Below, in pieces: positions 1 through 8,907 of a stretch of DNA of 48,181 nt. The position numbers and the translations under genes were made by a program. Source of the DNA: Bacteroidales bacterium (lineage in GTDB: Bacteria > Bacteroidota > Bacteroidia > Bacteroidales > Porphyromonadaceae). Positions within the stretch are counted from its first letter, which is position 1. Every line of letters begins with the position of its first letter. Location: positions 1 to 48,181 of the forward strand of contig SFHG01000011.1 of the NCBI GenBank assembly GCA_004555765.1, written 5' to 3'. Below the pieces are notes generated by a model that worked only from the letters and a program-made list of their open reading frames with translations, had not been told where the DNA came from and searched no databases.

Positions 1-38
1 TCAGTTATCTGTCGGTGACTGTGATAACCGAGAAGTAA

Positions 39-948
39 CTATTGGATAATCATAGGTGGTTCGAATATTTGATCAAACTCTTTCTGAGGAATCAAGACAA
101 TCCGTCCTTTCTTAACCCTTGACACCTTATATTGCTTCAGGTAGTGATAGACTTGGTCGCGAGTGAAGTTGTACTTCTCCATAATTTCAGGGACTGTGTA
201 GTACTTGACTTCCTCCTTCTCAATCACCCCTTTGGCTTCTTGTACATGCCTTTTGGAGTAAAAGGTCTTGTTGCCCTCTTTCTTCTTGGGGTATTGTGCT
301 CGTATGCAAGGTTATAAACTGCAGAAAGGCTCATCCCAAATCGCTCTTTAATCTCATCCGCTGTACACCATTCTGTAATATCGGGGTCAGGGACACTCTG
401 AGCAAAGTAAGCATCAATATGCTTTTTGCTCCAATAAGTTCGTCCTCTGTTGTGAGTTCTGGGGATGTTTTCCCTCTTGCCAATCCCGAAGAGCGAAGAG
501 CGTGAGACCTTATAAAGCTCACAAACTTCCTCTGAACTATAAAGTTCAGAAATAATCGCTTTCTCTCTTGGTATTCGCTTATAAGGTCTTCGGCTAACAT
601 CCACTCAATATCCTCTCTCCGAATTACAGTCAGACGGCTTGATAGCTTTGAAGCTCGCAAGCGTCCAGAATAAATCTGTTTGTAAACCCCTTGGACTGTA
701 AGTCCTAAAAGAGCTGCGGTATCTGCTACTGAGAGGTAAGGTCGATCTTTTAGATGAGCGACTGGTTGCTCTCGAATTGCTTTCTGTGTCTCTACTTCTG
801 TGTTTTGCACACGTTCTTCTCGTTTTCTTTGTTTGTAAGCTCTATTCGCACAAGTGTGAGAGCAGAAGCGCGTAGAGACTTTTTGTGCTTTAACCTCTCC
901 TCCACAGTGTTCACAGACCTTTCTAATTGGTATCTTACTTCCTGCCAT
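39..948 (-). pseudogene. Frameshifted helix-turn-helix/excisionase-type protein of a Bacteroidetes mobile element
   Basis: One ancestral reading frame of about 300 residues is split into three overlapping frames: 948-331, then about 604-224, then 227-39. The N-terminus has a Cys-rich zinc-ribbon pattern (CEHCGG, then CSHTC). After it come repeated MerR/excisionase-like helix-turn-helix modules: YLSVADTAALLGLTVQGVYK, then LYSSEEVCELYKVSRSSLF, then WCTADEIKERFGMSLSAVY, and in the last piece YYTVPEIMEKYNFTRDQVYH. From memory, this order matches multi-HTH proteins encoded next to tyrosine recombinases of Bacteroidetes integrative elements. Both breaks need a one-base insertion to restore frame, near 595 (a CC run after the MLA codons) and near 227 (a GGGG run). 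The joined product then reads through smoothly. This suggests either homopolymer sequencing errors or a decayed element. No integrase lies inside the window; it could lie left of position 1. Confidence 0.7.
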
Positions 949-1055
949 AATTTTTAGTCATTTCGCCTTGTTTTGTTATCTCATCATACTCCATATTCAA
1001 CCATATTCAACTTTGTCCAGCACCTCGGAAAGACAAAAGTGTGTGGGTCGGCTTG

Positions 1056-1099
1056 TGGTACAATAGTGGTACAATAGTGGTACAATAGCAGTACAAAAA
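1056..1099. repeat. 11-bp tandem repeat (TGGTACAATAG), about 3.5 copies
   Basis: Three perfect copies of TGGTACAATAG at 1056-1066, 1067-1077 and 1078-1088 are followed by a degenerate fourth, CAGTACAAAAA. The array lies upstream of the frameshifted element gene and about 100 bp beyond the mnmE stop codon. It could be a binding-site array of the element, but no function is shown. Confidence 0.85.
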
Positions 1100-1140
1100 T
1101 GGGCGTAAAAACGACTAAAATCGATGACGAACGAGTGTTT

Positions 1141-1175
1141 TGAATAAAACAAAAGGCACTCAAATTGAGTGCCTT
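1141..1175 (-). terminator. Rho-independent terminator of mnmE
   Basis: An 11-bp perfect inverted repeat (AAGGCACTCAA / TTGAGTGCCTT, 1153-1163 and 1165-1175) is followed on the minus strand by a T-rich tract (TTTTGTTTTATT). It lies about 33 bp beyond the mnmE stop codon. Confidence 0.8.
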
Positions 1176-1207
1176 AGTGATGTTTTGTGATGGTTAGTAA
1201 TCGGGGA

Positions 1208-2482
1208 TTACTTGCCGATGCAGAAGTGGGCGAAGATGTTGCCGAGAAGGTCGTCTGTGGTGATTTCACCGATGACTTCGGAGAGGCTCATTGTGGCCGC
1301 TCTCAGGTCTTGAGCGACCAAGTCGCCGGTGACTCCGTTATGGAGCCCCGTTAGGACGCTTTCCAAGTGCAGATTTGTGTCCAAAAGCGCTTTCTCTTGA
1401 CGCAAATTGGTGACAAGGACTTCGCCCTCCGGGACGTTTAGGGAAGAGAAGTGGCGGGAAAGAAATGTCCCCAATTCTTCGATGTCGGCAGTCCTCTTGG
1501 CGGATATCGTGATGGGAATAGGTGCTCCGACAGACTCGAGTGCTTCAATATAGGCATCCGGTCTTGCAAGGTCGCATTTGTTCAAAACGGGCTGTATGCG
1601 TTCCGCAGACGAGTATTCGAGCAGCTGCTTCCAGATCGAAGGAAGTTTCTCAGGAGCGCCCGAGGCTATATCAATAACCCAAAAGGCAAGAGACGCTTTT
1701 TCGAGTGCATCAAAGGAGCGCTCGATGCCGATTCTCTCTATGACGTCTTCTGTACGGCGTATTCCGGCTGTGTCTATCAGTCGGTATTGAAGACCGCCGA
1801 TGGTGATTTTCTCTTTGATGACCTTGCTATCTCGGTAACTGTCTGCCAATCGGGCTATCTCGGTCATCATCGAAGCACATTTCTGCTCCAGTTCTTTTCT
1901 CGGTACAAATTCCACGTCCTCCTCACTGAAATCGAGTTCGAGTTCCAGAAGAGAGGCGAAGTTGATCAGTGCGTCACGCAGTGCTTCTATTTTCTTCTTG
2001 AAGCCGCCCCTCATTTGGGTTACGGCCATTCTAAGGGCGGATCTACTTGTGGCTGAGACAATATCGGCTACAGCTTCCGCCTGAGAGAGGTCCATTTTCC
2101 CCGAGGCAAAAGCCCGTCTCGTGTACTCCCCAGCTTCCGCAGGTCTGGCTCCTTCTTTGATCAAAAGTCGCAGGACGATAGAGAGGATGAGGGGAGAACC
2201 GTGTAGGGACAGCTCGACAGCATCTTCTCCCGTATAGGAGTGTGGGGCTCTAAAAACGAGCGCGATGCCGTCGTCTATTCTTTCCCCGGTTTCCCTATCC
2301 GTCACCCAGCCGTAGGCAGCCTCATAGCCTTTGAGCAGTGAGAGTTCCTTCTTACTTGACGCGGGGTAAAACACCCTTGAAACGATGTCGAGAGCTTGCG
2401 GACCGGATACCTTGATGACGCCTTGCGCCGTCTCCGAGTGCCCGGTCGCAATGGCACAAATGGTATCGTTTCTTTCGATCAT
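1208..2482 (-). CDS. mnmE: tRNA modification GTPase MnmE, lacking P-loop and switch I
   Basis: MnmE acts with MnmG to install the carboxymethylaminomethyl group on wobble U34 of certain tRNAs. The start is set at the ATG at 2482 (MIERNDTICAIAT), because the family begins there and the 14 residues upstream look non-coding. The N-terminal tetrahydrofolate-binding domain (residues 1-120), the helical domain (LELDFSEEDVEF near 181-192), G3 (DTAG, 237-240), G4 (NKCD, 301-304), G5 (SAK, 327-329) and the C-terminal catalytic motif FCIGK (420-424) are all present. The G1 P-loop (GxxNxGKS) and G2 (GTTRD) are missing: the sequence jumps from DSYRDSKVI to KEKITIGG at residues 222-223. The predicted protein has 424 residues against about 455-465 in the family, so about 40 residues were lost in frame. 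Without a P-loop it should not bind GTP normally. The gene is followed by its own terminator. Confidence 0.9.
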   Translation of the reverse strand: MIERNDTICAIATGHSETAQGVIKVSGPQALDIVSRVFYPASSKKELSLLKGYEAAYGWVTDRETGERIDDGIALVFRAPHSYTGEDAVELSLHGSPLILSIVLRLLIKEGARPAEAGEYTRRAFASGKMDLSQAEAVADIVSATSRSALRMAVTQMRGGFKKKIEALRDALINFASLLELELDFSEEDVEFVPRKELEQKCASMMTEIARLADSYRDSKVIKEKITIGGLQYRLIDTAGIRRTEDVIERIGIERSFDALEKASLAFWVIDIASGAPEKLPSIWKQLLEYSSAERIQPVLNKCDLARPDAYIEALESVGAPIPITISAKRTADIEELGTFLSRHFSSLNVPEGEVLVTNLRQEKALLDTNLHLESVLTGLHNGVTGDLVAQDLRAATMSLSEVIGEITTDDLLGNIFAHFCIGK

Positions 2483-2503
2483 AATTCGAGATACTTTTCT
2501 TGT

Positions 2504-2549
2504 AAAAAAACACACAAGCACCACAAACCGAAATGGTCTGTGGTGCTTA
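2504..2549 (-). terminator. Rho-independent terminator of rpmE2
   Basis: The stem AAGCACCACA / TGTGGTGCTT (2516-2525 and 2540-2549) is followed on the minus strand by GTGTGTTTTTTT. It lies between rpmE2 and mnmE, so mnmE probably has a separate promoter or depends on readthrough. Confidence 0.8.
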
Positions 2550-2608
2550 TTTCTCTCTTAATAAGAGTGAGTCCGAAAGTTTTGTCCGAACCACAAAAGC
2601 GGAACTGT

Positions 2609-2875
2609 TTATTTCTTTTCGCCGGCTTTCTTGCGGTTGCCGTAACGGCTCATAAACTTATCCACGCGACCTGCCGTGTCGACAAGCTTAGCCTTACCCG
2701 TGTAAAATGGGTGAGAGGAGCTTGAGATTTCGACCTTAAGCAGGGGATAGGTCACACCATCGATGTCAATGGTCTCTTTTGTTTCTACAGTCGAACGAGT
2801 GATGAACACTTCTTCGTTGCTCATATCCTTTACGGCCACCTCGCGGTAGTTCTCGGGATGAATGCCCTTTTTCAT
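2609..2875 (-). CDS. rpmE2: 50S ribosomal protein L31 type B
   Basis: This 88-residue protein starts MKKGIHPENYREVAVKD, the usual L31 N-terminus; the in-frame extension upstream of 2875 is not conserved-looking and was dropped. Motifs include FITRSTVET and SSHPFYTGK, the latter being the L31 signature. It lacks the CxxC zinc pair of type A L31, so it is the zinc-independent type B form. The lysine-rich tail (YGNRKKAGEKK) is typical. L31 sits at the central protuberance of the large subunit and bridges to the small subunit. A TAnnTTTG promoter box lies about 55 bp upstream and a strong terminator follows, so it is probably monocistronic. Confidence 0.95.
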   Translation of the reverse strand: MKKGIHPENYREVAVKDMSNEEVFITRSTVETKETIDIDGVTYPLLKVEISSSSHPFYTGKAKLVDTAGRVDKFMSRYGNRKKAGEKK

Positions 2876-2929
2876 ATTCTGCAAATATGTCTTTTTCTTG
2901 TTACTTCTGATGGTAGTGTAATGGTTTGG

Positions 2930-2937
2930 CAAAGGTA
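2930..2937 (-). promoter_or_regulatory. Putative Bacteroidetes -7 box of rpmE2
   Basis: TACCTTTG on the minus strand matches TAnnTTTG and would place transcription start near 2923, about 48 nt before the ATG. A TTTG lies only 12 bp upstream rather than the usual 19-21, so the -33 element is doubtful. Confidence 0.45.
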
Positions 2938-3317
2938 CTCTTTTTGTCTCAAATAACCTAATCTTCCGTAACCTCCACTCCCTCTAACCTGCGGAATCAA
3001 GATCTGTCCGTCTCTCTATCTCCTATTATTTCGGGAAGATGAAGACTCTCTCAAAGCCGAACGTCCATAACATGGATCAATATCGACTATAACAAATAAA
3101 GTGCAGGCTAACTCTCCTCTCAAACCATTGGCTTTTCTCCATCTATTACCATAGAATCACTTTCGTGTATAGTCCATTGGCGTTCCTTGTTTTGGGGTTT
3201 ATTCTCTCGCAATTTCCCTTGTCTCTTTTCCCCTTCCCCAAAACTAACGCTCTTGAGTCTTACACACCTCTCGGGATAGTATCTGTTTTGGATTTGAGTA
3301 CTGAATAGCGGAAGGAG
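2938..3317. other. Intergenic stretch without a convincing gene
   Basis: This region separates rpmE2 from the ppdK terminator. An open frame at 3120-3368 on the minus strand has no recognisable motif, runs through the terminator stem, and lies in the 3' region of ppdK. I see no RNA gene or repeat here. Confidence 0.5.
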
Positions 3318-3370
3318 ACAAAAAAATAGGATTGCCCCTCGGCTCTTATACGGCGAGCCGAGGGGCAATC
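3318..3370 (-). terminator. Strong rho-independent terminator of ppdK
   Basis: A perfect 16-bp stem (3330-3345 with 3355-3370, beginning GATTGCCCCTCGGCTC) closes a 9-nt loop. It is followed on the minus strand by CTATTTTTTTGTC. It lies about 107 bp after the ppdK stop codon. Confidence 0.85.
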
Positions 3371-3476
3371 AACTATCTTTGGAGGAAATCGCGACGTGAG
3401 GAGGTATGTCAGAAGTCCGGACTGCTGCGCCCGTTTCGGCCTTTATACACACCCCTCGATATATGTCGCAAAAAAG

Positions 3477-6227
3477 TCAGGCTTTAGCAGACGCGCGTTT
3501 CTCTTCAACCACAGCCTGAGCAGCAGCCAGTCGCGCAATAGGCACGCGGAACGGTGAGCAAGAAACGTAGTCGAGACCTACTCTGTGGCAGAATTTCACA
3601 GAAGAGGGTTCACCGCCGTGTTCGCCGCAAATACCACACTTCAGACCCGGACGTTCCTTGCGACCACGCTCCGTGGCCATTTGGATAAGCTGACCCACAC
3701 CGTGCTGGTCAAGAACTTGGAAGGGGTCTACTTTCAGAATCTTCTTTTCCAAATATGCGGGGAGGAACGAAGCAATGTCGTCACGAGAGTACCCAAAGGT
3801 CATTTGAGTAAGGTCATTGGTACCGAAAGAGAAGAACTCGGCAGAGCGCGCGATCTTATCTGCCGTCAAGGCAGCACGAGGCACTTCGATCATTGTACCG
3901 ATTGCGAACTCGATGCGGTCGTTCTTTTCTTCAAAAAGCTTCTCGGCGGCGGCACGGATTACCTTTTCCTGCTCACGGAACTCATACACGATACCGGTGA
4001 GGGGCACCATAATCTCGGGAATGGGGTTGTAGCCTTCTTCTTTCAGCTCAAGAGCGGCAGAAATGATGGCCGTCGTCTGCATCTCGGTGATTTCGGGATA
4101 GGTATTGCCGAGACGTGAACCACGGTGACCGAGCATCGGATTATGTTCGGAGAGAGAAACGACCCTCTGGCGAATCTTTTCCACAGGGATGCCCATATCT
4201 TTGGCCATCTCTTCCTGCCCCTTGGAATCGTGGGGGACGAACTCGTGCAGAGGCGGGTCGAGGAGACGAATGATGACCGGTCTGCCATTCATCACGCGCA
4301 TAATGTCCTTGAAGTCCTTCTTTTGGAAAGGGAGAAGTTGCTGAAGCGCTTTGCGACGTTCTTCGACCGTGTCTGCAAGAATCATACGGCGCATCGCCAC
4401 GATCTTTTCGCCCTCAAAGAACATGTGCTCCGTACGGCAAAGACCGATACCCGTAGCCCCGAAGTTGAGCGCCACCTTGGCATCGCGCTCAGTGTCTGCA
4501 TTGGCACGCACAGTGAGACGGGCAAACTTATCGCTCAAGTCCATAAGAGATTGGAAGTCGGGGTCAAGCTCAGCAGCCTGAGTAATCACCTCACCCTCAT
4601 AGACTGCACCCGTGGAACCGTTAATAGAGATATGGTCTCCTTCGTGATAGGTCTTGCCGTCGACGGTCACGGTGCGTGCTTTGTAGTCAATTACGAGCGC
4701 ACCGGCACCAGTGACGCAACATTTGCCCATACCGCGAGCCACTACGGCAGCATGGCTGGTCATACCACCGCGAGCCGTCAGCACACCGTCAGCCACCTGC
4801 ATACCAGCAAGGTCTTCGGGCGAAGTCTCGTTGCGGACAAGAATCACACGGTGACCGCCATTGTCGTGAAGACGCTGAGCATCATCTGCAAAAAAGACAA
4901 TCATACCCGTCGCAGCACCCGGAGAAGCGGGAAGACCGCGGGTGATCAGAGTAGCCGAAGCTTCGCTTGCTTTGGCAAAAACGGGATGAAGAAGTTCGTC
5001 CAGTTTGTTGGGTTCGACACGCATAAGCGCCGTTTCTTCGTCGATGAGGCCTTCCTTAAGAAGTTCCATCGCGATCCTCACCATAGCACGTCCGGTACGC
5101 TTACCATTGCGGGTCTGGAGCAACCAAAGCTTTCCTTCCTGCACGGTGAACTCCATATCCTGCATATCGTGATAATGCAGCTCGAGTTTGTGCTGAATGT
5201 CGAAGAGCTCTTTGTAGATCTCCGGCATCGCTTCCTCCATCGAGGGCATCTCGGCAGCACGCCTGTTTTCGGGCATCCCCACAAGTTTGGCCCATCTCTG
5301 GGAGCCGACCTTGGTAATCTGCTGCGGTGTACGCACGCCGGCAACCACGTCTTCGCCCTGCGCGTTGACGAGGTATTCTCCATTGAAGATATTCTCTCCC
5401 GTAGCTGCGTCGCGAGAGAAGCAAACGCCCGTGGCAGAGGTGTCGCCCATGTTGCCGTACACCATCGCTTGGACGTTTACCGCCGTACCCCAGTCTTCGG
5501 GGATCCCTTCCATCTTACGGTAAATGATGGCACGCTCGTTCATCCATGAGCCGAAGACGGCTCCGATGGCGCCCCAGAGCTGCTCATACACATCAGTGGG
5601 GAAGTCTCTGCCGGTCTGTTTTTTTACCGCGGCCTTGAATTCGGACACCAGTCTCTTGAGGTCTTCCACTCCGAGCTCGGTGTCGTTCTTTACGCCTTTT
5701 TCTTTCTTGACGTTCTCGATGATTTCTTCAAAAGGATCGATGTCATCCTTATTCTCAGGCTTCATACCAAGAACCACGTCGCCATACATTTGGACGAAAC
5801 GGCGATAGGAGTCCCATGCAAAGCGGGGATTATTCGTCTTGCGGGCAAGACCTTCGACCACCTCATCATTAAGACCGAGGTTAAGGATCGTATCCATCAT
5901 ACCCGGCATAGAGGCGGGTGCCCCTGAGCGGACAGAGACCAGAAGGGGGTTTTCGACATCGCCAAACTTGGAGCGCATCAGCTCTTCAACCCCGGACATA
6001 TACTTGCGTACTTCGGGGATAAGCTCCATCTTCATAGTCTCGGAGCCGAGCTTATAGTATTCGTGGCAAACTTCTGTGGTAATCGTGAAGCCCGGAGGGA
6101 CGGGCACACCGACGAGGTTCATTTCAGCAAGGTTGGCACCTTTACCGCCGAGAAGCATTTTCATCTCAGCGTTGCCTTCGGCAGAACCATTGCCGAAAGC
6201 GTAGATTCGTTTCTTGGAATCAGGCAT
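3477..6227 (-). CDS. ppdK: Pyruvate, phosphate dikinase
   Basis: This 916-residue enzyme interconverts pyruvate + ATP + phosphate and phosphoenolpyruvate + AMP + pyrophosphate in the cytoplasm. In anaerobic Bacteroidales it links glycolysis and gluconeogenesis with PPi metabolism. The N-terminal nucleotide-binding domain begins KRIYAFGNGSAEGN with the LGGKGANLAEM motif. The central swivelling domain holds the phosphorylated histidine in GGMTSHAAVVARGMGK. The C-terminal TIM-barrel domain has IGLCRTEHMFF and the active-site cysteine in CGICGEHGGEPSS. Length and domain order match full-length family members. The start MPDSKKRIYAFGN is the only plausible ATG. It is a single gene flanked by terminators; a TAACTTTG box at 6375-6382 (minus strand) is a candidate promoter. 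Confidence 0.97.
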   Translation of the reverse strand: MPDSKKRIYAFGNGSAEGNAEMKMLLGGKGANLAEMNLVGVPVPPGFTITTEVCHEYYKLGSETMKMELIPEVRKYMSGVEELMRSKFGDVENPLLVSVRSGAPASMPGMMDTILNLGLNDEVVEGLARKTNNPRFAWDSYRRFVQMYGDVVLGMKPENKDDIDPFEEIIENVKKEKGVKNDTELGVEDLKRLVSEFKAAVKKQTGRDFPTDVYEQLWGAIGAVFGSWMNERAIIYRKMEGIPEDWGTAVNVQAMVYGNMGDTSATGVCFSRDAATGENIFNGEYLVNAQGEDVVAGVRTPQQITKVGSQRWAKLVGMPENRRAAEMPSMEEAMPEIYKELFDIQHKLELHYHDMQDMEFTVQEGKLWLLQTRNGKRTGRAMVRIAMELLKEGLIDEETALMRVEPNKLDELLHPVFAKASEASATLITRGLPASPGAATGMIVFFADDAQRLHDNGGHRVILVRNETSPEDLAGMQVADGVLTARGGMTSHAAVVARGMGKCCVTGAGALVIDYKARTVTVDGKTYHEGDHISINGSTGAVYEGEVITQAAELDPDFQSLMDLSDKFARLTVRANADTERDAKVALNFGATGIGLCRTEHMFFEGEKIVAMRRMILADTVEERRKALQQLLPFQKKDFKDIMRVMNGRPVIIRLLDPPLHEFVPHDSKGQEEMAKDMGIPVEKIRQRVVSLSEHNPMLGHRGSRLGNTYPEITEMQTTAIISAALELKEEGYNPIPEIMVPLTGIVYEFREQEKVIRAAAEKLFEEKNDRIEFAIGTMIEVPRAALTADKIARSAEFFSFGTNDLTQMTFGYSRDDIASFLPAYLEKKILKVDPFQVLDQHGVGQLIQMATERGRKERPGLKCGICGEHGGEPSSVKFCHRVGLDYVSCSPFRVPIARLAAAQAVVEEKRASAKA

Positions 6228-6557
6228 AAATAGTAGTGTATATAAGTAAGGCTGTTAATAACCGTCAAGTTAACTGCAGGTAGAGGAAAGATTTGGGTCA
6301 CGGCAGCCCGGAAAAGCGAGTTTCCTAACCCAAAAGGAAAGGATCTCAAAACCTTATCCCTCCTACAGACCTCTCAAAGTTACCACTTTTCACAGACTTA
6401 ATGGACAGAAAATGCAGAAGTACGGACGGATAGGAGAATAAATGTTTTTCTTCTTTATACCCGCCTCCTACTCCGGAAAGGTTCCATATCGAAAAAGTCC
6501 CCGTCACCCGAGTTGGGGCGACAGGGACTTTATCACAAAAAGGGAGATTGCCCTAAG
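6228..6557. other. Intergenic region: ppdK promoter side and rpsA terminator
   Basis: It holds a candidate ppdK -7 box (TAACTTTG, minus strand, 6375-6382; no good -33 partner) and the rpsA terminator at 6492-6531. No gene is visible. Confidence 0.5.
6492..6531 (-). terminator. Rho-independent terminator of rpsA
   Basis: A 16-bp stem with few mismatches (arms AAAGTCCCTGTCGCCC and GGGTGACGGGGACTTT on the minus strand) is followed by TTTTT. It begins about 27 bp after the rpsA stop codon. Confidence 0.85.
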
Positions 6558-8266
6558 TTACTTTGCTGCGTTTTCTTCGCCTGCAAGTTTCTCGCGGAGA
6601 TCGGCAAGTACATCAAGGTCGCCAAGGGTAGACTTTTCAGCCTGAGTAGAAGCGTTATTTGCCTTGATTGCTTCGTCAGCCGCTCTACGCTCTTCCTGGG
6701 ATGCACCTTTCTTCACGTCTTCGTGGATACGGGAGTGGCTCAGAATGATGCGATGGGCGTCACGGTTGAAGTCGATGACCTTGAAGTCAAGCTCTTCGCC
6801 TACTTGAGCAGTCGTGCCGTCTTCTTTAACAAGATGCTTGGGCGTAGCAAAGCCTTGGATGTCGCCTTCTAGTGCAACGACAGCGCCCTTTTCGAGCATT
6901 TCCACGATCTTGCCCTTATGGATGGAACCCACATTGAACGAGCCTGCGTACTGGCGCCAAGGATCTTCCTCGATCTGCTTGTGACCGAGAGAGAGACGAC
7001 GGTTTTCCTTATCGATCTCGAGGACTACGACTTCCATATCTGCGCCCTTGGTCGTGAAGTCGCTCGGATGCTTGATCTTCTGAGTCCAAGAGAGGTCGGA
7101 AATGTGCACCAGTCCGTCGATACCGTCGGGGAATTCGACGAAGATACCGAAGTTAGTAAAGTTGTGCACCTTAGCCGTGTGGCGAGAGCCGACGGGGTAC
7201 TTCTCTTCGATCGTTTCCCAAGGATCCGGCTGAAGTTGCTTCATACCGAGGCTCATCTTGCGATCTTCGCGGTCAAGAGAGAGGATAACGGCTTCGACTT
7301 CCTGACCCACGGAGAGGATGTCGCTTGCACTGCGGACATGCTGCGTCCAGCTCATTTCGCTGACGTGAATGAGTCCTTCGACACCGGGCACCACTTCCAC
7401 GAAAGCGCCATAGTCCATCAGTACCACGACTGTACCCTTGATCTTGTCGCCCACTTTGAGGTTGGGGTCAAGGGCATCCCAAGGATGCGGAGTGAGCTGC
7501 TTGAGACCGAGAGCGATGCGGTGGCGCTCTTCATCAAAGTCGAGGATGACGACATTGACCTTTTGGTCAAGAGAGAGGACTTCCTCCGGATGCTTGATGC
7601 GTCCCCAAGAGAGGTCTGTAATGTGCACAAGACCATCCACGCCGCCGAGGTCGATGAAGGCTCCGTAAGAAGTGATGTTCTTGACGGTACCCTCGAGCAC
7701 CTGACCCTTTTCGAGGTGAGAGATGATTTCGGCGCGCTGTGCTTCGAGCTCCTCTTCTATGAGGGCTTTGTGCGAAACGACCACGTTGCGGAAGTCCTGG
7801 TTTACCTTCACGATGCGGAACTCCATGGTCTTGCCCACGAACTCGTCAAAGTCACGAATGGGCTTGACGTCGATTTGAGAGCCGGGGAGGAAGGCTTGGA
7901 GACCGAAGATTTCCACGAAGCACGGATCTGCTGAGCTTCCTTGTGAGAAAGGGAGGGACGACCGGATTTGTCTTCGATCTCTTTGACGATCACCTCTACG
8001 GTATCGCCGACTGCAAGATCAGGATTGTAGCGAAACTCGGGGTAAGGAATGATGCCATTGGCTTTCAGACCCACATTCACCACTACCTCACGCTTAGAGA
8101 TAGAAACGACCTTGCCTTCAACGATCTGACCGGGCTCGATTTTTTCTACGGTAGAGGCATACTTCTCACGAAGTGCCTGCGTCTCTTCTTTGGAGGTGGC
8201 AGCACCACTCTCAAACGTATCCCAGTCAAAACCTTCAAGAGGCTTTACTTCGTCATACTTGTTCAT
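6558..8266 (-). pseudogene. rpsA: 30S ribosomal protein S1, interrupted by a frame-disrupting deletion
   Basis: S1 binds mRNA on the 30S subunit through tandem S1 domains. The first part (8266 to about 7925, MNKYDEVKPLEGFDWDTFE) carries domain 1 and ends at SHKEAQQIR. The second part (from about 7922, in the frame of a 452-residue open stretch ending at 6558) resumes inside domain 2 with EIFGLQAFLPGSQIDVKPI. It then encodes four further domains (EGTVKNITSYGAFIDLGG; KGTVVVLMDYGAFVEV; AKVHNFTNFGIFVEF; KGKIVEMLEKGAVVAL). By family comparison about 25-35 residues are missing at the join, and the two parts are in different frames. Frame 1 runs out of frame to a stop at 7808 and would give a truncated protein of about 152 residues. 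S1 is normally essential and the rest is well conserved, so an assembly or sequencing fault is at least as likely as a real lesion. Confidence 0.85.
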
Positions 8267-8428
8267 TAATGGGTGAATTAATAACTAAAACTTGATTTAA
8301 AAACAGTGAATAACTCTCGTGCTCCAACGGCTCTCTACAATACTTAGAGCGGAAACCCGAATAGGGACAAAGCTGCCGAACCACTGCCGGACACACCTCA
8401 CCCTACCCTCGGGATCGTTAAAGCACCA

Positions 8429-8459
8429 CAAAGATACCACTTTTCCTCACAATGGGAAA
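8429..8459 (-). promoter_or_regulatory. Putative rpsA promoter
   Basis: On the minus strand TATCTTTG (8436-8429) fits TAnnTTTG, and TTTC (8459-8456) lies 19 bp upstream in the -33 position. The predicted start near 8422 gives a leader of about 155 nt, which is long but not unusual for rpsA. Confidence 0.5.
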
Positions 8460-8708
8460 AGTGGCGAAAGCTGCCGGGGCGCACGCATTAGAAACTGCGT
8501 TGACAAAAAATGACAGAATATGCCCGGTTGTTTTTGATCCGTATCTCGCAATTTTCCCGCTCCGTATCTCGTCTCATTGTCATACAGACCAAGGAGCTCT
8601 CCTCGGTACGTACCCCGTTAAGTTCGGACTTTTGACACAGCCTTACGCGCAGACGTAATCTTGAATGGGTTCTAATGCGTGAGCCTTAGGCTTATGTGCA
8701 GGACACAC
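8460..8708. other. Intergenic region with dispersed short motifs
   Basis: This stretch upstream of rpsA holds two CCGTATCTCG motifs (8542-8551 and 8562-8571), one TCCTCGGTACGTACCCCG (8600-8617), and two opposite-strand copies of a TTCTAATGCGT motif (minus at 8483-8495, plus at 8670-8680). The first two motif types recur in other intergenic regions of the window. No coding frame is convincing. Confidence 0.6.
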
Positions 8709-8752
8709 AAAAAAACAGATAGCGGATCAGGATAAAACCTAACCCGCTATCT
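8709..8752 (-). terminator. Rho-independent terminator after tRNA-Lys
   Basis: The stem AGATAGCGG / CCGCTATCT (8717-8725 and 8744-8752) is followed on the minus strand by TGTTTTTTTG. It lies 22 nt beyond the tRNA 3' end. Confidence 0.85.
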
Positions 8753-8774
8753 ATTTCGAGCATTACTCTGCTTG

Positions 8775-8847
8775 TGACCCCGGTGGGGCTCGAACCCACG
8801 ACCCACTGATTAAGAGTCAGTTGCTCTACCAACTGAGCTACGGAGTC
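8775..8847 (-). tRNA. tRNA-Lys (anticodon CTT)
   Basis: The 73-nt minus-strand sequence folds as a cloverleaf. The acceptor stem is GACTCCG with CGGGGTC (one G-T pair), and the D-arm holds AGCTCAGTTGGTAGAGC. The anticodon arm ACTGA-CTCTTAA-TCAGT has anticodon CTT. The T-arm contains GGGTTCGAGCCC, and the discriminator base is A. CCA is not encoded. A textbook Bacteroidetes promoter lies upstream and a terminator follows, so it is a single-gene unit. Confidence 0.97.
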
Positions 8848-8907
8848 AATTAAAACGACCGCGGAAAGCAAACCGGCTTGAAAGCGTCCTTCCCGTTTTT
8901 CGTGTTG

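Noticed and set aside
3120..3368. 82-residue open frame downstream of ppdK
   Set aside because: No motif, low-complexity composition, and it crosses the ppdK terminator stem.
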